Origin: Microthrixaceae bacterium
GTDB lineage: Bacteria; Actinomycetota; Acidimicrobiia; Acidimicrobiales; Microtrichaceae
Direction: 5' to 3'
DNA length: 64,000 nucleotides
Assembly: GCA_020845705.1 (NCBI GenBank)
Contig: JADLFH010000020.1
Location: forward strand, 1-64,000
In this document: positions 16,191 to 24,916 of the stretch, in pieces
Position numbering within the stretch: the stretch's first letter is position 1
Layout: every line of letters begins with the position of its first letter
Position numbers and translations under genes: made by a program
The notes under the pieces: model-generated
What the model was told of the DNA's origin: nothing
What the model saw: only the letters and a program-made list of their open reading frames with translations
Databases searched by the model: none

Positions 16191-17012
16191 TCATCCACCA
16201 GGCGCGGGACCGGCAACATCGACGGCTCGCGCATACGCGAGGGTGGTCAAGGCGCCTGTCGAGAGGTCGGTGAGACGCACTTCCACCGACCCTTGTTCTG
16301 ATGGCCCCAACCACCGACACGAGCTGCGAACCGGGCCGTCGGAGGTGGTGGCGAGGTAGCGGAGGTCGAGGTCGACCACTGCCACCGGCCCACCCAGGCT
16401 CTTCTCGACCATCTCCTCCACGGCGGCCTCCACCACCAGGGCGACCATAGCCCCTTGCATCGTTCCTGCTGGGTTGCGAACCGCGGAGGTGACATCGATC
16501 TGGACGACACCGGCTGCCGCGTCGAGCACCTCTATCCCGGCCACATCCCGCAGAGGGCCGTCGATGCGAAGGCTGGTGTCGAACAGTTCAGCCACCTCAT
16601 CCAGAGGGAGGATGTGCTTGGGGGGATCGTTCGGCCGAAGAGGCACCTGGGCGAAGGCGACAGCTCCTACGGCCTGGGTACTGCCATCGGCAGCGACCAC
16701 CTCCACATGACAGGTCGAGGATCGCCGTCCCTGTCGAAGAACCTGTGTGGTCGCGATCAAGCCGGGCGCTGCGACGCCGGCAAGGGAACGAACCGTCAGG
16801 TCGGTTGTGAGCAACCACCGGTCGGGATCGGAGTCCATCACGACCCCCGCGATCACATCCACGAGAAACGTCATCGCGCTGATGCGGAGAACGTCGTGGT
16901 GCAGCAGCGCAGGGAACGGCTCCAACGTGAGCTGGAACTCGCCGTTGTGCACCCGGGCACCCACGCCGAGGCGAGCAGGGATCGAGAAGTCGTCGGCTGG
17001 AAGATCGGTCAT
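16191..17012 (-). CDS. Double-hotdog acyl-CoA thioesterase-like protein
   Basis: A 273-residue protein with two hotdog-like halves. The first (HHDVLRISAMTFLVDVIAGVVMDSD, then LTTDLTVRSLAG and VLRQGRRSSTCHVEVVAADG) and the second (NPAGTMQGAMVALVVEAAVEEMV, then VVDLDLRYLATTSDGPVRSSCRWLG) each show the long central helix and flanking strands of PaaI/acyl-CoA thioesterases. A clear HGG catalytic motif is absent; NPAGTMQGAM is the corresponding site. It probably hydrolyses or binds acyl-CoA. The start is ATG 17012 or ATG 17024, with no strong ribosome site to choose between them. It is cotranscribed with the SDR downstream. Confidence 0.75.
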   Translation of the reverse strand: MTDLPADDFSIPARLGVGARVHNGEFQLTLEPFPALLHHDVLRISAMTFLVDVIAGVVMDSDPDRWLLTTDLTVRSLAGVAAPGLIATTQVLRQGRRSSTCHVEVVAADGSTQAVGAVAFAQVPLRPNDPPKHILPLDEVAELFDTSLRIDGPLRDVAGIEVLDAAAGVVQIDVTSAVRNPAGTMQGAMVALVVEAAVEEMVEKSLGGPVAVVDLDLRYLATTSDGPVRSSCRWLGPSEQGSVEVRLTDLSTGALTTLAYARAVDVAGPAPGG

Positions 17013-17065
17013 GGTGGAAGGCATCTTTGTCGAGCCAGGTCGACCCCCGACAAGAATCGAGCACC

Positions 17066-17566
17066 GTGTCGCGCCTGTTCCTCGCAGTCTGGCCCCCGCC
17101 CGAGATCCAGGCGGTTCTCGAAGAACTGCCGAAGCCGACGATCCCAGGGCTGCGTTGGGTGGACCCGACGAACTGGCACGTGACCCTCCGCTTCCTCGGC
17201 GAAGCGGACCCCGACGCCGTGGCCGATCGGCTTGAGCGCGCCGAGCTGCCCAAGGCGCGAGCGGCACTCGGCCCCAAAGTGGCGCAGTTGGGCCGCGGCC
17301 ACCTCGTGGTGCCGGTGGGAGGACTGGAGCGACTGGCAGCATCGGTGCGCGACGCGACCGCTGGGCCGGCACGACAACCCGATGGGCGGCCCTTCACCGG
17401 ACATGTGACGCTCGCTCGCTTGAAGAGCGGATCCATCGAGATCGCGGCTCTGTTCGAGGTGGCCATCGCCGCCGGCTTCGACGTCTGCGAGGTGGCGTTG
17501 GTGGAAAGCTTCCCCCTTGCCGATGGCGCGAGGTACTCCACACTGCGATCTTGGCCGACGGTGTGA
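17066..17566 (+). CDS. thpR: RNA 2',3'-cyclic phosphodiesterase (2H family)
   Basis: A 166-residue cytoplasmic 2H phosphoesterase. The paired catalytic motifs are HVTLRFLG (His38, Thr40) and HVTLARLK in the second half, with the typical opening RLFLAVWPPPEI. Family enzymes open 2',3'-cyclic phosphates on RNA to 2'-phosphates and were first named 2'-5' RNA ligases. GTG 17066 gives the family's normal N-terminus; an upstream TTG at 17027 adds 13 unlikely residues. It is divergent from the thioesterase gene, with 53 bp between the two starts. Confidence 0.88.
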   Translation: MSRLFLAVWPPPEIQAVLEELPKPTIPGLRWVDPTNWHVTLRFLGEADPDAVADRLERAELPKARAALGPKVAQLGRGHLVVPVGGLERLAASVRDATAGPARQPDGRPFTGHVTLARLKSGSIEIAALFEVAIAAGFDVCEVALVESFPLADGARYSTLRSWPTV

Positions 17567-17631
17567 GCCTTGTCGCCGCCTCGTTGTGAAAGGATGCGGA
17601 ACCGACCAACTCGACCGACGGAGGATGAGCG

Positions 17632-18969
17632 ATGGGACCGCTTCGCGGGGCCGAGCGGTTCTCAGCAGCCCGAGGCCGGGTAATCGGCCTGACGCTGCCG
17701 GGAAAAGGGGTGCAACACCGAATGACGAGGTGGTCGATGCTCGTTGTGCTCGGCGTGGTGGCGGCGCTGTCGGCCACCGGATGCAGCGGCGACACGTCGA
17801 ACCGGGGGGAGAAAGCTCCTGCAACCGGCGCCTCGTCAACCGCTGCCACGGTTGCCGAGACCGGTCCATTGGAGCGCTACGCGGGCTACGTCAGTCAGAA
17901 CTACGCCGATGAGTCCCACTGGTTGTGTCGACCTGACACGCCCGACGATTCCTGCCACGGCAACCTCGATGCCACCGCCATCTCCGCCGACGGAACCCTC
18001 ACCGTCGAGAGGTTCAAGCCGGCCGCCGACCCTGCGGTCGACTGCTTCTACGTCTACCCGACGATCTCGAAGGATCCAACGCCGTTCAGCGACTGGTCGG
18101 CATCGGTGGACGAGGAGGGATTCGCGGCCCTGAACCAGGTCGCCCGCCTGCGTTCGACCTGTCGGGTCTTCGCCCCCATCTACCGTCAACGAACTCTCGC
18201 GGGACTCGTCGCGGCGTTCAACGGTGAGGACGGTGGTGCGCAGGGCGACCCGTTCGCGGACGTACTGGACGCTTGGAAGACCTACATGGCCACCGAGAAC
18301 GGTGGGCGGGGTGTGGTGTTGGTGGGACACTCCCAGGGCAGCGGGATGCTGGGTCGACTGCTGGAGGAGGAGTTCGATCCGAACCCAGATGTCCGCGACG
18401 TGCTCGTTGGCGCGTACCTCCCCGGCCTGGGTCTACGGGTTCCCGAAGGTGAGCTGGTGGGCGGACAACTCCAGAACATCCCGGTGTGCAGCACCCGGGG
18501 CGAAGTGGGTTGCGTCTTCAGTTGGGCGACGTTCCGCGCTGCGTCGCCACCTGTCGAAGGGGCCTTGTTCGGGACAGTGCGAGGCGGAGGGGGCGACGGT
18601 GAAGCGGCTTGCGTGAACCCGGCGTCGCCCGAGGGCGACAGCGCCGGGCTGCACGCTTATCTTCCCGCCAACCCGAAGACTTCGATCCTCTCCTCGCTCG
18701 GCACTTCGGGTGGCTCCGAGGGCTGGGTCGAAGGCTCGGAGCTGGAGACGCCCTTCGTCGCCCTTCCAGGATTGCTCAGCGCCGAGTGCGTTCGTCGTGA
18801 CGGCTTCCACTTCCTGTCGCTGGAGCTGCATCCCGATCCCGGCGCCCGCGCAGACGACATAACGGGCGACCTGAGCGCCGAGTGGGGACTGCACCTCGTG
18901 GACATGAGTGTGGTGATGGGCGACGTGGTCGACCGGGTGGTCGAACAGGTCGGGACCTTCACCCGTTGA
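17632..18969 (+). CDS. DUF3089 alpha/beta-hydrolase lipoprotein
   Basis: A secreted hydrolase-fold protein of the DUF3089 family. The body (SCHGNLDATAIS, DCFYVYPTIS, CRVFAPIYRQRT, VLVGHSQGSGMLGRLL) shows the nucleophile elbow GHSQG. VGCVFSWATF and AACVNPA are family marks with paired cysteines. ATG 17632 has GGAGG 7 bases upstream. However, ATG 17722 begins a standard lipoprotein signal (MTRWSMLVVLGVVAALSATGC), so either the true start is 17722 or the signal has a 30-residue leader. Actinobacterial members often lie near lipid genes; the ester cleaved is unknown. Its 3' end overlaps the convergent site-2 protease gene by 11 bp. Confidence 0.82.
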   Translation: MGPLRGAERFSAARGRVIGLTLPGKGVQHRMTRWSMLVVLGVVAALSATGCSGDTSNRGEKAPATGASSTAATVAETGPLERYAGYVSQNYADESHWLCRPDTPDDSCHGNLDATAISADGTLTVERFKPAADPAVDCFYVYPTISKDPTPFSDWSASVDEEGFAALNQVARLRSTCRVFAPIYRQRTLAGLVAAFNGEDGGAQGDPFADVLDAWKTYMATENGGRGVVLVGHSQGSGMLGRLLEEEFDPNPDVRDVLVGAYLPGLGLRVPEGELVGGQLQNIPVCSTRGEVGCVFSWATFRAASPPVEGALFGTVRGGGGDGEAACVNPASPEGDSAGLHAYLPANPKTSILSSLGTSGGSEGWVEGSELETPFVALPGLLSAECVRRDGFHFLSLELHPDPGARADDITGDLSAEWGLHLVDMSVVMGDVVDRVVEQVGTFTR

Positions 18970-20320
18970 CAGCACGTTCGGCGACACCTCTGAGCTGCTG
19001 GTAGTCGGACCGCCCGTGCAGCACGCTCAGCTCACGTGCGGTCGACACGCGTCGCGGGTCCGGTCGGCGTTCCACCGCTGCTGTGAGCCATGACATCGCG
19101 TCGTCGTGCAGGCCACGTTGGGCCATCCCCTCCGCGATCAGGTAGAAGGCCTCGGCCTCGTCACGCCCGCGGTGCGCGGCCAGCGCCGCGGCCACCAGGT
19201 CTTCGGCCCCGCCGTGGTACACCCGGGCCTCGATCACCGCCGGTGAGGTGGAGAGCTCCGGTGGAACGAAGGCGAGAAGCTCGCCGAGCGCTGGGCGGGA
19301 CACATCATCGACGACCCAGTTGCGCTTCGGGTCTCCCAGGCGCTGCAACGCCGAGGAGATCTCCTGGGGGGAGCCGCCATGATGGCGCGCCAGGTGCGCG
19401 TCCAGCCAAGGTGAAGCCCTCCACCCACGGGGGAACTCGCCGGGCTCGCCTAGGGTCCAACCGTGGCGCTCGGCGGTGCGGACCCGGCGGAGTTGCGGCT
19501 CGTTCGCGATCGAGGAGTGATCGATGCCTTGATCGCGGGCGGGGCCGGTGACCATCCGGAGCGCTTGTAGTGCCTGCCAGGCGCCGAGACCGGTGAAGAT
19601 GCCGATGAACACGGTTGACGTAGCGGCGATGACAGGCACGGTCGCCAGGACCTTGCCGACCGCCAGGGGCACGGGGTCCACGAGCGCGTCGATCCGCCAG
19701 TCCAACGCCCACTGCTCGACGCCACTCGACGCTCGACCCGAGTTGGTGGCTCCCATGACCACCATCAAGATCGACGCCGCGAGAGTCCAACGCAGGAACA
19801 GCGTGGTGCCCCCGAGGCCGAGGCGCCCCCGTAGGAACGATTCGACGACGTGGCCGCCGTCGAGGGGCCATAGCGGCAGGAGGTTGAGCCCACCGAGGAT
19901 CACTCCGGCCCACATGATCGCCGACTCGATGTCCGCGAAGAGGTCGGCTGCCGCTCGGTCGGCCAACGGCAACATGGTGACGCGCAACACCCACAGCGCC
20001 AGTGCCGCAGCCGAGATCTGAACCAACGGGCCGGCCAGGCTGATGAGGTTGCGCTGCCAGCGGGCGAGCTCCCGCTGGGAGGAATAGCTCGCCCACCCCA
20101 CCAGGAAGTTCAAGCTGATCGAGACCTCCGCCCCGAAGCGTCGAGCCACCAGGGCGTGGCCCAACTCGTGGACCAGCACGAAGAGTCCGATGCCGACGGC
20201 TGTGTAGAGCCCGCCTCTCCCACCACCCGACAGCGAGTAGAAGATGAACAGGCCGAGGAAGAACCACGGTTCAACCGTCACGGGGATGCCGAAGATGCGA
20301 AATAGCGGCCGGGATCCCAT
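18959..20320 (-). CDS. Site-2 protease family membrane metalloprotease (M50)
   Basis: A 453-residue membrane protein. The zinc site HELGH is at residues 51-55 within the first hydrophobic hairpin, and the third ligand is Asp154 in LNLLPLWPLDGGH, the standard M50 geometry. Further hydrophobic segments lie at about 95-115, 135-150, 180-195 and 225-250. A soluble C-terminal region of about 190 residues ends with TPR-like helices (EAFYLIAEGMAQRGLHDDAMSWLTAAVE). Family members cleave membrane-bound anti-sigma factors or other substrates within the bilayer; no sigma factor is nearby. ATG 20320 has a TACGCT box 9 bases upstream. A much longer upstream reading frame is an artefact of the opposite gene. 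Confidence 0.88.
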   Translation of the reverse strand: MGSRPLFRIFGIPVTVEPWFFLGLFIFYSLSGGGRGGLYTAVGIGLFVLVHELGHALVARRFGAEVSISLNFLVGWASYSSQRELARWQRNLISLAGPLVQISAAALALWVLRVTMLPLADRAAADLFADIESAIMWAGVILGGLNLLPLWPLDGGHVVESFLRGRLGLGGTTLFLRWTLAASILMVVMGATNSGRASSGVEQWALDWRIDALVDPVPLAVGKVLATVPVIAATSTVFIGIFTGLGAWQALQALRMVTGPARDQGIDHSSIANEPQLRRVRTAERHGWTLGEPGEFPRGWRASPWLDAHLARHHGGSPQEISSALQRLGDPKRNWVVDDVSRPALGELLAFVPPELSTSPAVIEARVYHGGAEDLVAAALAAHRGRDEAEAFYLIAEGMAQRGLHDDAMSWLTAAVERRPDPRRVSTARELSVLHGRSDYQQLRGVAERAVNG

Positions 20321-20329
20321 GACGGGTCG

Positions 20330-20335
20330 AGCGTA
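20330..20335 (-). promoter_or_regulatory. Leaderless -10 box (TACGCT) of the site-2 protease gene
   Basis: TACGCT on the minus strand, 9 bases before ATG 20320. It shares a short divergent region with the threonine aldolase gene. Confidence 0.5.
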
Positions 20336-20376
20336 CCGGCGACTATGACACCCCCGGGATCGGCGCTGGGGGCGAT

Positions 20377-20382
20377 TACGGT
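20377..20382 (+). promoter_or_regulatory. Leaderless -10 box (TACGGT) of the threonine aldolase gene
   Basis: TACGGT lies 7 bases before GTG 20390. This favours GTG 20390 over ATG 20345. Confidence 0.6.
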
Positions 20383-20389
20383 CCGGCCG

Positions 20390-21439
20390 GTGAGCCGTAC
20401 TCTGCCGCCCCCACCGCAGACGTCGTTCGCCAGCGACAACGCCGCGGGTGTGTCGCCGGAGGTCATGGCGGCACTCGCGGCGGCGAACCTCGGGTCGGCC
20501 CTCGCATACGGCGACGACCACTGGACCAGACGCGCGGAGGTGGCGATCGCGGAGCTCTTCGAGGCGCCGGTGATCTCGCTCGCATGTTGGGGTGGGACGG
20601 GAGCGAACGTGGTCGGACTGGCCAGCGTGTTGCGACCGTGGCAGGCGGTGATCGCGACAAATGCTGCACACATCGTCACCGACGAGTGCGGTGCACCGGC
20701 GCGCTTCAGCGGCGCGACGGTCGCGCCTGTGCCGCATGTGAATGGAAAGCTGGAGCCTGAGGCACTGGCCGGTTATCTCGATTGGTTCGGAACCGAACAC
20801 CACCCCCAGCCGGCGGTCCTGTCGGTGAGCCAGGCCACCGAACTCGGAACGATCTACACAATCGAGGAGCTCGCGGCCCTCGCTGATGCCGCGCACAGGG
20901 CGGGGATGCTCCTGCATCTCGACGGTGCGCGGATCGCGAACGCGGTGGCGTCCTCCGGATCGTCGATGCCCGAGATGGTGCGCGACACCGGGGTTGACCT
21001 GATGACCTTCGGGTTCACCAAGAACGGTGCGATGTACGGCGAGTTGGTGGTGTACTTGCGTCCGGAGCTGGCCGCCGACGCGCGATTCGTGCGGAAACAG
21101 GCATCGCAGCTCACCTCCAAGTCCCGCTTCGTCGCCGCGCAGGTTCTGGCACTGGTCGAAGGTGGGCTGTGGCTCCGCAACGCCGATCATGCGAATCGCA
21201 TGGCGCGACGGCTCGCTGAAGGAGTCGGGCGTATTCAGGGCGTCGAGATAGCCCATCCTCCCGAGGCCAATGCGGTGTTCGCCAGGATCCCGCAGTGGGC
21301 GATCCCTCCGCTTCAGGAGTGGTCGTACTTCTGGGAGTGGGATTCTTCGCAGTCGCTGGTGCGGTGGATGACCAGCTTCGCGACGACCATCGCCGACGTG
21401 GACGCCTTCGTAGCGGGCGTGGCAGCGGTCATCGGCTGA
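20390..21439 (+). CDS. Threonine aldolase-family PLP enzyme
   Basis: A 349-residue fold-type I PLP enzyme expected to cleave L-threonine or allo-threonine to glycine and acetaldehyde. The N-terminus FASDNAAGVSPEV is the family opening. LHLDGARIANA holds the cofactor Asp178, and FGFTKNGAMYGE carries the Schiff-base Lys211. GTG 20390 is preferred because TACGGT sits 7 bases before it and because the protein then starts where homologues do. The usual length (340-350) fits. It is divergent from the site-2 protease and followed by recC 45 bp later with its own promoter. A beta-eliminating relative cannot be excluded. Confidence 0.85.
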   Translation: MSRTLPPPPQTSFASDNAAGVSPEVMAALAAANLGSALAYGDDHWTRRAEVAIAELFEAPVISLACWGGTGANVVGLASVLRPWQAVIATNAAHIVTDECGAPARFSGATVAPVPHVNGKLEPEALAGYLDWFGTEHHPQPAVLSVSQATELGTIYTIEELAALADAAHRAGMLLHLDGARIANAVASSGSSMPEMVRDTGVDLMTFGFTKNGAMYGELVVYLRPELAADARFVRKQASQLTSKSRFVAAQVLALVEGGLWLRNADHANRMARRLAEGVGRIQGVEIAHPPEANAVFARIPQWAIPPLQEWSYFWEWDSSQSLVRWMTSFATTIADVDAFVAGVAAVIG

Positions 21440-21471
21440 GCGGGGCTCCCGTAGACGTCACAGGGGATCGG

Positions 21472-21477
21472 TAGGGT
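21472..21477 (+). promoter_or_regulatory. Leaderless -10 box (TAGGGT) of the recCBD operon
   Basis: TAGGGT lies 7 bases before GTG 21485, which is therefore chosen over ATG 21494. Confidence 0.68.
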
Positions 21478-21484
21478 CCCCGCT

Positions 21485-24400
21485 GTGTTGCACATGACCG
21501 TCGCGGAGGACATCAGGCGCCTTGCCGCCCGCCTCATCGACGTTCTCGGTGTTCCTCCGCAGGATCCCTTCGACCCGGAGTGGATCGCGGTGCCCACCGC
21601 CGCCATGCGCCGATGGTTGGGTCTCGAGTTCGCAGGTCACCTCGGTGCATCGGGCGCTCACGCCGACGGCGTGGCCGCCAACATCCGATTCGAGTTCCCC
21701 GGTGTCCTGCCGCGCCTGGTGTACGAGGCGGGCCAGAGCGGGGAGTCCCGTGCGAGCCGCTGGCGTTCCGAGGAGCTGCCGTGGGCGGTTCTCGAAGTGC
21801 TCGTGGCCAACAGCAACGACCCTCGGCTGGCGTTGGTCGCTTCCGATGCCCATCGCGCGACTGCCTACGGGCGAGCTCGACAGATCGCAGAGCTGTTCGA
21901 CCGGTACCACACCCACAGGCCGGCGATGATCCGTCGGTGGGCGTCGGGCGACGACCTCGACGCAGCCGGGGCGCGATTGGCCGCCGGACAGCAGTGGCAA
22001 CCGCACCTGTGGAGAGCCGTCCGTGAACACGTCGGCGTGCCCGCACCGCCCGAGGTGATGCCGAAGTATCTAGAGGCTGTGGGCAACGGCGAGCTCGCAC
22101 TCGAGCTGCCTGAGCGACTGTCGGTGTTCGGACTGTCGAACCTTCCGGGGGGTGCGGCCTACCTCGAGGTGCTCGATGCGATCGCCGCTCAGCACGACCT
22201 GCACGTCATGGTGCTCGCCCCCTCTCTCTCGGCGGGGCGATGGGCCGTGGATGCCTTCGGCAAACCGGGCAGCAACCTGCTGCGGGCTGAGGTCGACTTC
22301 GACGACCCGGATCGGAACTCGCTCGGGCGGTCCTGGGGGCAACTCAACCTCGAAACCCTCACCCTGGCCGGCGCCGCGGGATGCCGGCCAGGCCTGGCGC
22401 CTCCTCCTCCACCCGAACCGTCTTGCGGGCGGCCCAGATCACTTCTGGCATCGCTCCAGGCGGCAGTTCGTGATGATCGGCCCTTCGACGCCCTGCCGAC
22501 GGAGGTCACCTCCTCAGGCGATTCGAGCGTGCAGTTCCACGCCTGTCCCGGCAGAACGAGACAGGTCGAGGTGTTGCGAGACGTGATCCTGCACCTTCTG
22601 GAGGCCGAGCCCACCCTGTCCGAGGACGACATCGTCGTCGTCTGTCCTGCCATCGAGCGTTTCGCCCCCACCATCGAGGCCGTCCTCGCTCGATCCGCCG
22701 GCGGGCACGAGCCCCTTGGGGGTGCAACGCCCAGGCTCCGCTACCGGATCACCGATCGGTCGCTTCGGTCGGTCAATCCGATCCTTTCCGCCATAGACGT
22801 GTTGCTCGACATGCCGACCGGTCGTTTCGAGGCCACAGCGGTACTCGACCTGTTGTCGCTGCCGGCGTTGCGGCACCGATTCGGTCTCGGAGAAGACGAT
22901 GTCGCCCGAATCGTCGAGTGGGTCGAGAGGACCACAGTCAGATGGGGCCTGGATGCACCCTCGCGCGAACCGTTCGGGCTGCCGACGGAGGTCGACGGAT
23001 TCACCTGGCAACGCGGCGTCGATCGGTTGCTGCTGGGAGCTGCGGTGCTGGCAGAGGAGGAGTCGGGAGGGGTGTCGATCGGAGGGCTACTCCCTCTGAG
23101 CGTCGAGGGTGACGAGGTCCGGATAGTCGGCCGGCTCGCGCAGATTCTCCATCAGCTCCGCGAGCTGGCGACCGAAGCGGATCGGCCTCGCCCCGTCGGG
23201 GAGTGGATGGAACTGTTCGCAGACGCCGTCGATTCCCTGTTCGCTGTGGACCCAGATGACCGGTGGCAGGTATCGGCAGCTCACCGCGTGCTGGCCGAGA
23301 TCGTCGCGACAGCATCGACCGACGAGGTGCCGTCAGGCGTTCCGCTCTCCTTCGACGAGGTGCGCATGGTGCTGCGTGAACGTCTCGGCGGAACGCCCGG
23401 CCGGCCGGATCACTATCGGGGCGGCATCACATTCACCTCGCTTCGTCCCATGGGATGGCTGCCTCATCGCGTCGTGTGTCTGTTGGGGATGGACGAGGTG
23501 GCGCTCGTCAGCGGTTCATCCGATGGAGACGACCTGTTGGCTCTCGCGGCAGCCGTCGGAGATCGTGACCCCCGAGCCGAGCTGCGTCAGTCGCTGCTGT
23601 CCATGCTCCTCGCTGCGGAGGAACACCTCATCGTGATCCGCGACGGCCGAGACGTGCGGACGAACCAGGAGATCCCCGCCGCTGTAGCTGTTGCCGAACT
23701 GCGCGACGCGATCGTCGCCCTGGTTCCCGAAGCGCAGCGGGACGAGTTCGTGAGATGTGTCGAGGTTCACCACCCTCGCCAGGCCTACGATCAGCGCTGC
23801 TTCGAGCCTGGAGCGCTCGGTGCTGTGGGGCCTTGGAGCTTCGACATAGACGCACTGAAGTGCGCGCAGGCACGTGCTGGGGCCGACTCCGAACTACATC
23901 CCTTCCTCGACTCCCCGTTGCTATTGGCCGAGTCCGACGTGGTCCAACTCGACGACCTCGTCGCCGTCCTCCGCAATCCCCCGAAGGCCTTCGTCGAGCG
24001 GTCTCTCGACGCGAAGATGCCGACGAACAGCGACGCCGTCAGCTCGCTGCTTCCAGTGAACTTCACCGGACTTGCACAGTGGGAGGCTGGGGATCGACTT
24101 CTCCGCTCCCTCCTCGACGGAGCCGGCGTGGAAGAGTGGCGCGAGGGGGAGGTCCGCCGCGGGGCGTTGCCACCGGGGTGCCTCGGTGAAGCCGCGCTCG
24201 TCGAGCTCGCAAGCGAGGTGCAGGAGCTGATGCTCGCCTACGAGGCCTACTCGCCAAACGCCAACGAACAGACCCACGACCTCGAAGTCACCCTCCCCGA
24301 CGGCACCCGCGTCGTGGGGGCCGTCGGTTACGCCTTGCCGCGGGGTTCCGCCACAGGCGACCGGTTCGGGGCGGGTCCCGCGAGCATCCGCTTCGTCCGT

Positions 24401-24916
24401 CCCAAGGATGTGGAATCCCTCGGAGGGCGGCTCGAACTGATGATGCTGGTGGCCGCGCACCCCGAAGAGCCGTGGCGGGCTTTGTCGGTGCGCCGCGGAG
24501 CCGGCTCGTCAAAGAAGCCCACGGTCAGCTGCTTCGGCCCAGCCGCCACTTTCGAGCAGGGGGCTCTTCGGCGGCAGAGGGGCGCGATCGCTGTGCTGGA
24601 GGTGGCAGTCGATGCCTACAGACGGGCACTTCGCGAGCCCATACCGCTGTTCCCCAGGCTCTCGCCGGAGTTGAACCGAGGGAGGGTCGCGTGGAAGGAG
24701 TGGCACGGCGGCGAGATGTCCAGCGGCGATCTGAACGATCCCGCAACCGTTCTGACCTACGGTGCCTTCGACTACGAGGAACTCCTGAGGCTCCCCGCCC
24801 TCAAACACGACCCAGAGGGGCCCGAGGCGTCTCGTGTGAAGCGGTACGCGAAGTGGTTCTGGGGTGCCATCGACGCATCAACCCGTGATCTCGCCACCGA
24901 AGGCGAGGCGTCGTGA
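21485..24916 (+). CDS. recC: Exodeoxyribonuclease V subunit gamma (RecC)
   Basis: A 1143-residue Chi-recognition subunit of RecBCD. It has the fold of a helicase/nuclease with inactivated motifs. Recognisable segments are the N-terminal IAVPTAAMRRWLGLEFAGHLG, FGLSNLPGGAAYLEVLDAIA, HACPGRTRQVEVLRDVILHLLE, DDIVVVCPAIERFAPTIEAVL, GGITFTSLRPMGWLPHRVVCLLGMD and the C-terminal LEVAVDAYRRAL. Its length fits E. coli RecC (1122). It begins a polar operon, recC-recB-recD. Its stop TGA overlaps the recB GTG by four bases (24913-24916), indicating translational coupling. The complex processes double-strand breaks for RecA loading. Confidence 0.93.
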   Translation: MLHMTVAEDIRRLAARLIDVLGVPPQDPFDPEWIAVPTAAMRRWLGLEFAGHLGASGAHADGVAANIRFEFPGVLPRLVYEAGQSGESRASRWRSEELPWAVLEVLVANSNDPRLALVASDAHRATAYGRARQIAELFDRYHTHRPAMIRRWASGDDLDAAGARLAAGQQWQPHLWRAVREHVGVPAPPEVMPKYLEAVGNGELALELPERLSVFGLSNLPGGAAYLEVLDAIAAQHDLHVMVLAPSLSAGRWAVDAFGKPGSNLLRAEVDFDDPDRNSLGRSWGQLNLETLTLAGAAGCRPGLAPPPPPEPSCGRPRSLLASLQAAVRDDRPFDALPTEVTSSGDSSVQFHACPGRTRQVEVLRDVILHLLEAEPTLSEDDIVVVCPAIERFAPTIEAVLARSAGGHEPLGGATPRLRYRITDRSLRSVNPILSAIDVLLDMPTGRFEATAVLDLLSLPALRHRFGLGEDDVARIVEWVERTTVRWGLDAPSREPFGLPTEVDGFTWQRGVDRLLLGAAVLAEEESGGVSIGGLLPLSVEGDEVRIVGRLAQILHQLRELATEADRPRPVGEWMELFADAVDSLFAVDPDDRWQVSAAHRVLAEIVATASTDEVPSGVPLSFDEVRMVLRERLGGTPGRPDHYRGGITFTSLRPMGWLPHRVVCLLGMDEVALVSGSSDGDDLLALAAAVGDRDPRAELRQSLLSMLLAAEEHLIVIRDGRDVRTNQEIPAAVAVAELRDAIVALVPEAQRDEFVRCVEVHHPRQAYDQRCFEPGALGAVGPWSFDIDALKCAQARAGADSELHPFLDSPLLLAESDVVQLDDLVAVLRNPPKAFVERSLDAKMPTNSDAVSSLLPVNFTGLAQWEAGDRLLRSLLDGAGVEEWREGEVRRGALPPGCLGEAALVELASEVQELMLAYEAYSPNANEQTHDLEVTLPDGTRVVGAVGYALPRGSATGDRFGAGPASIRFVRPKDVESLGGRLELMMLVAAHPEEPWRALSVRRGAGSSKKPTVSCFGPAATFEQGALRRQRGAIAVLEVAVDAYRRALREPIPLFPRLSPELNRGRVAWKEWHGGEMSSGDLNDPATVLTYGAFDYEELLRLPALKHDPEGPEASRVKRYAKWFWGAIDASTRDLATEGEAS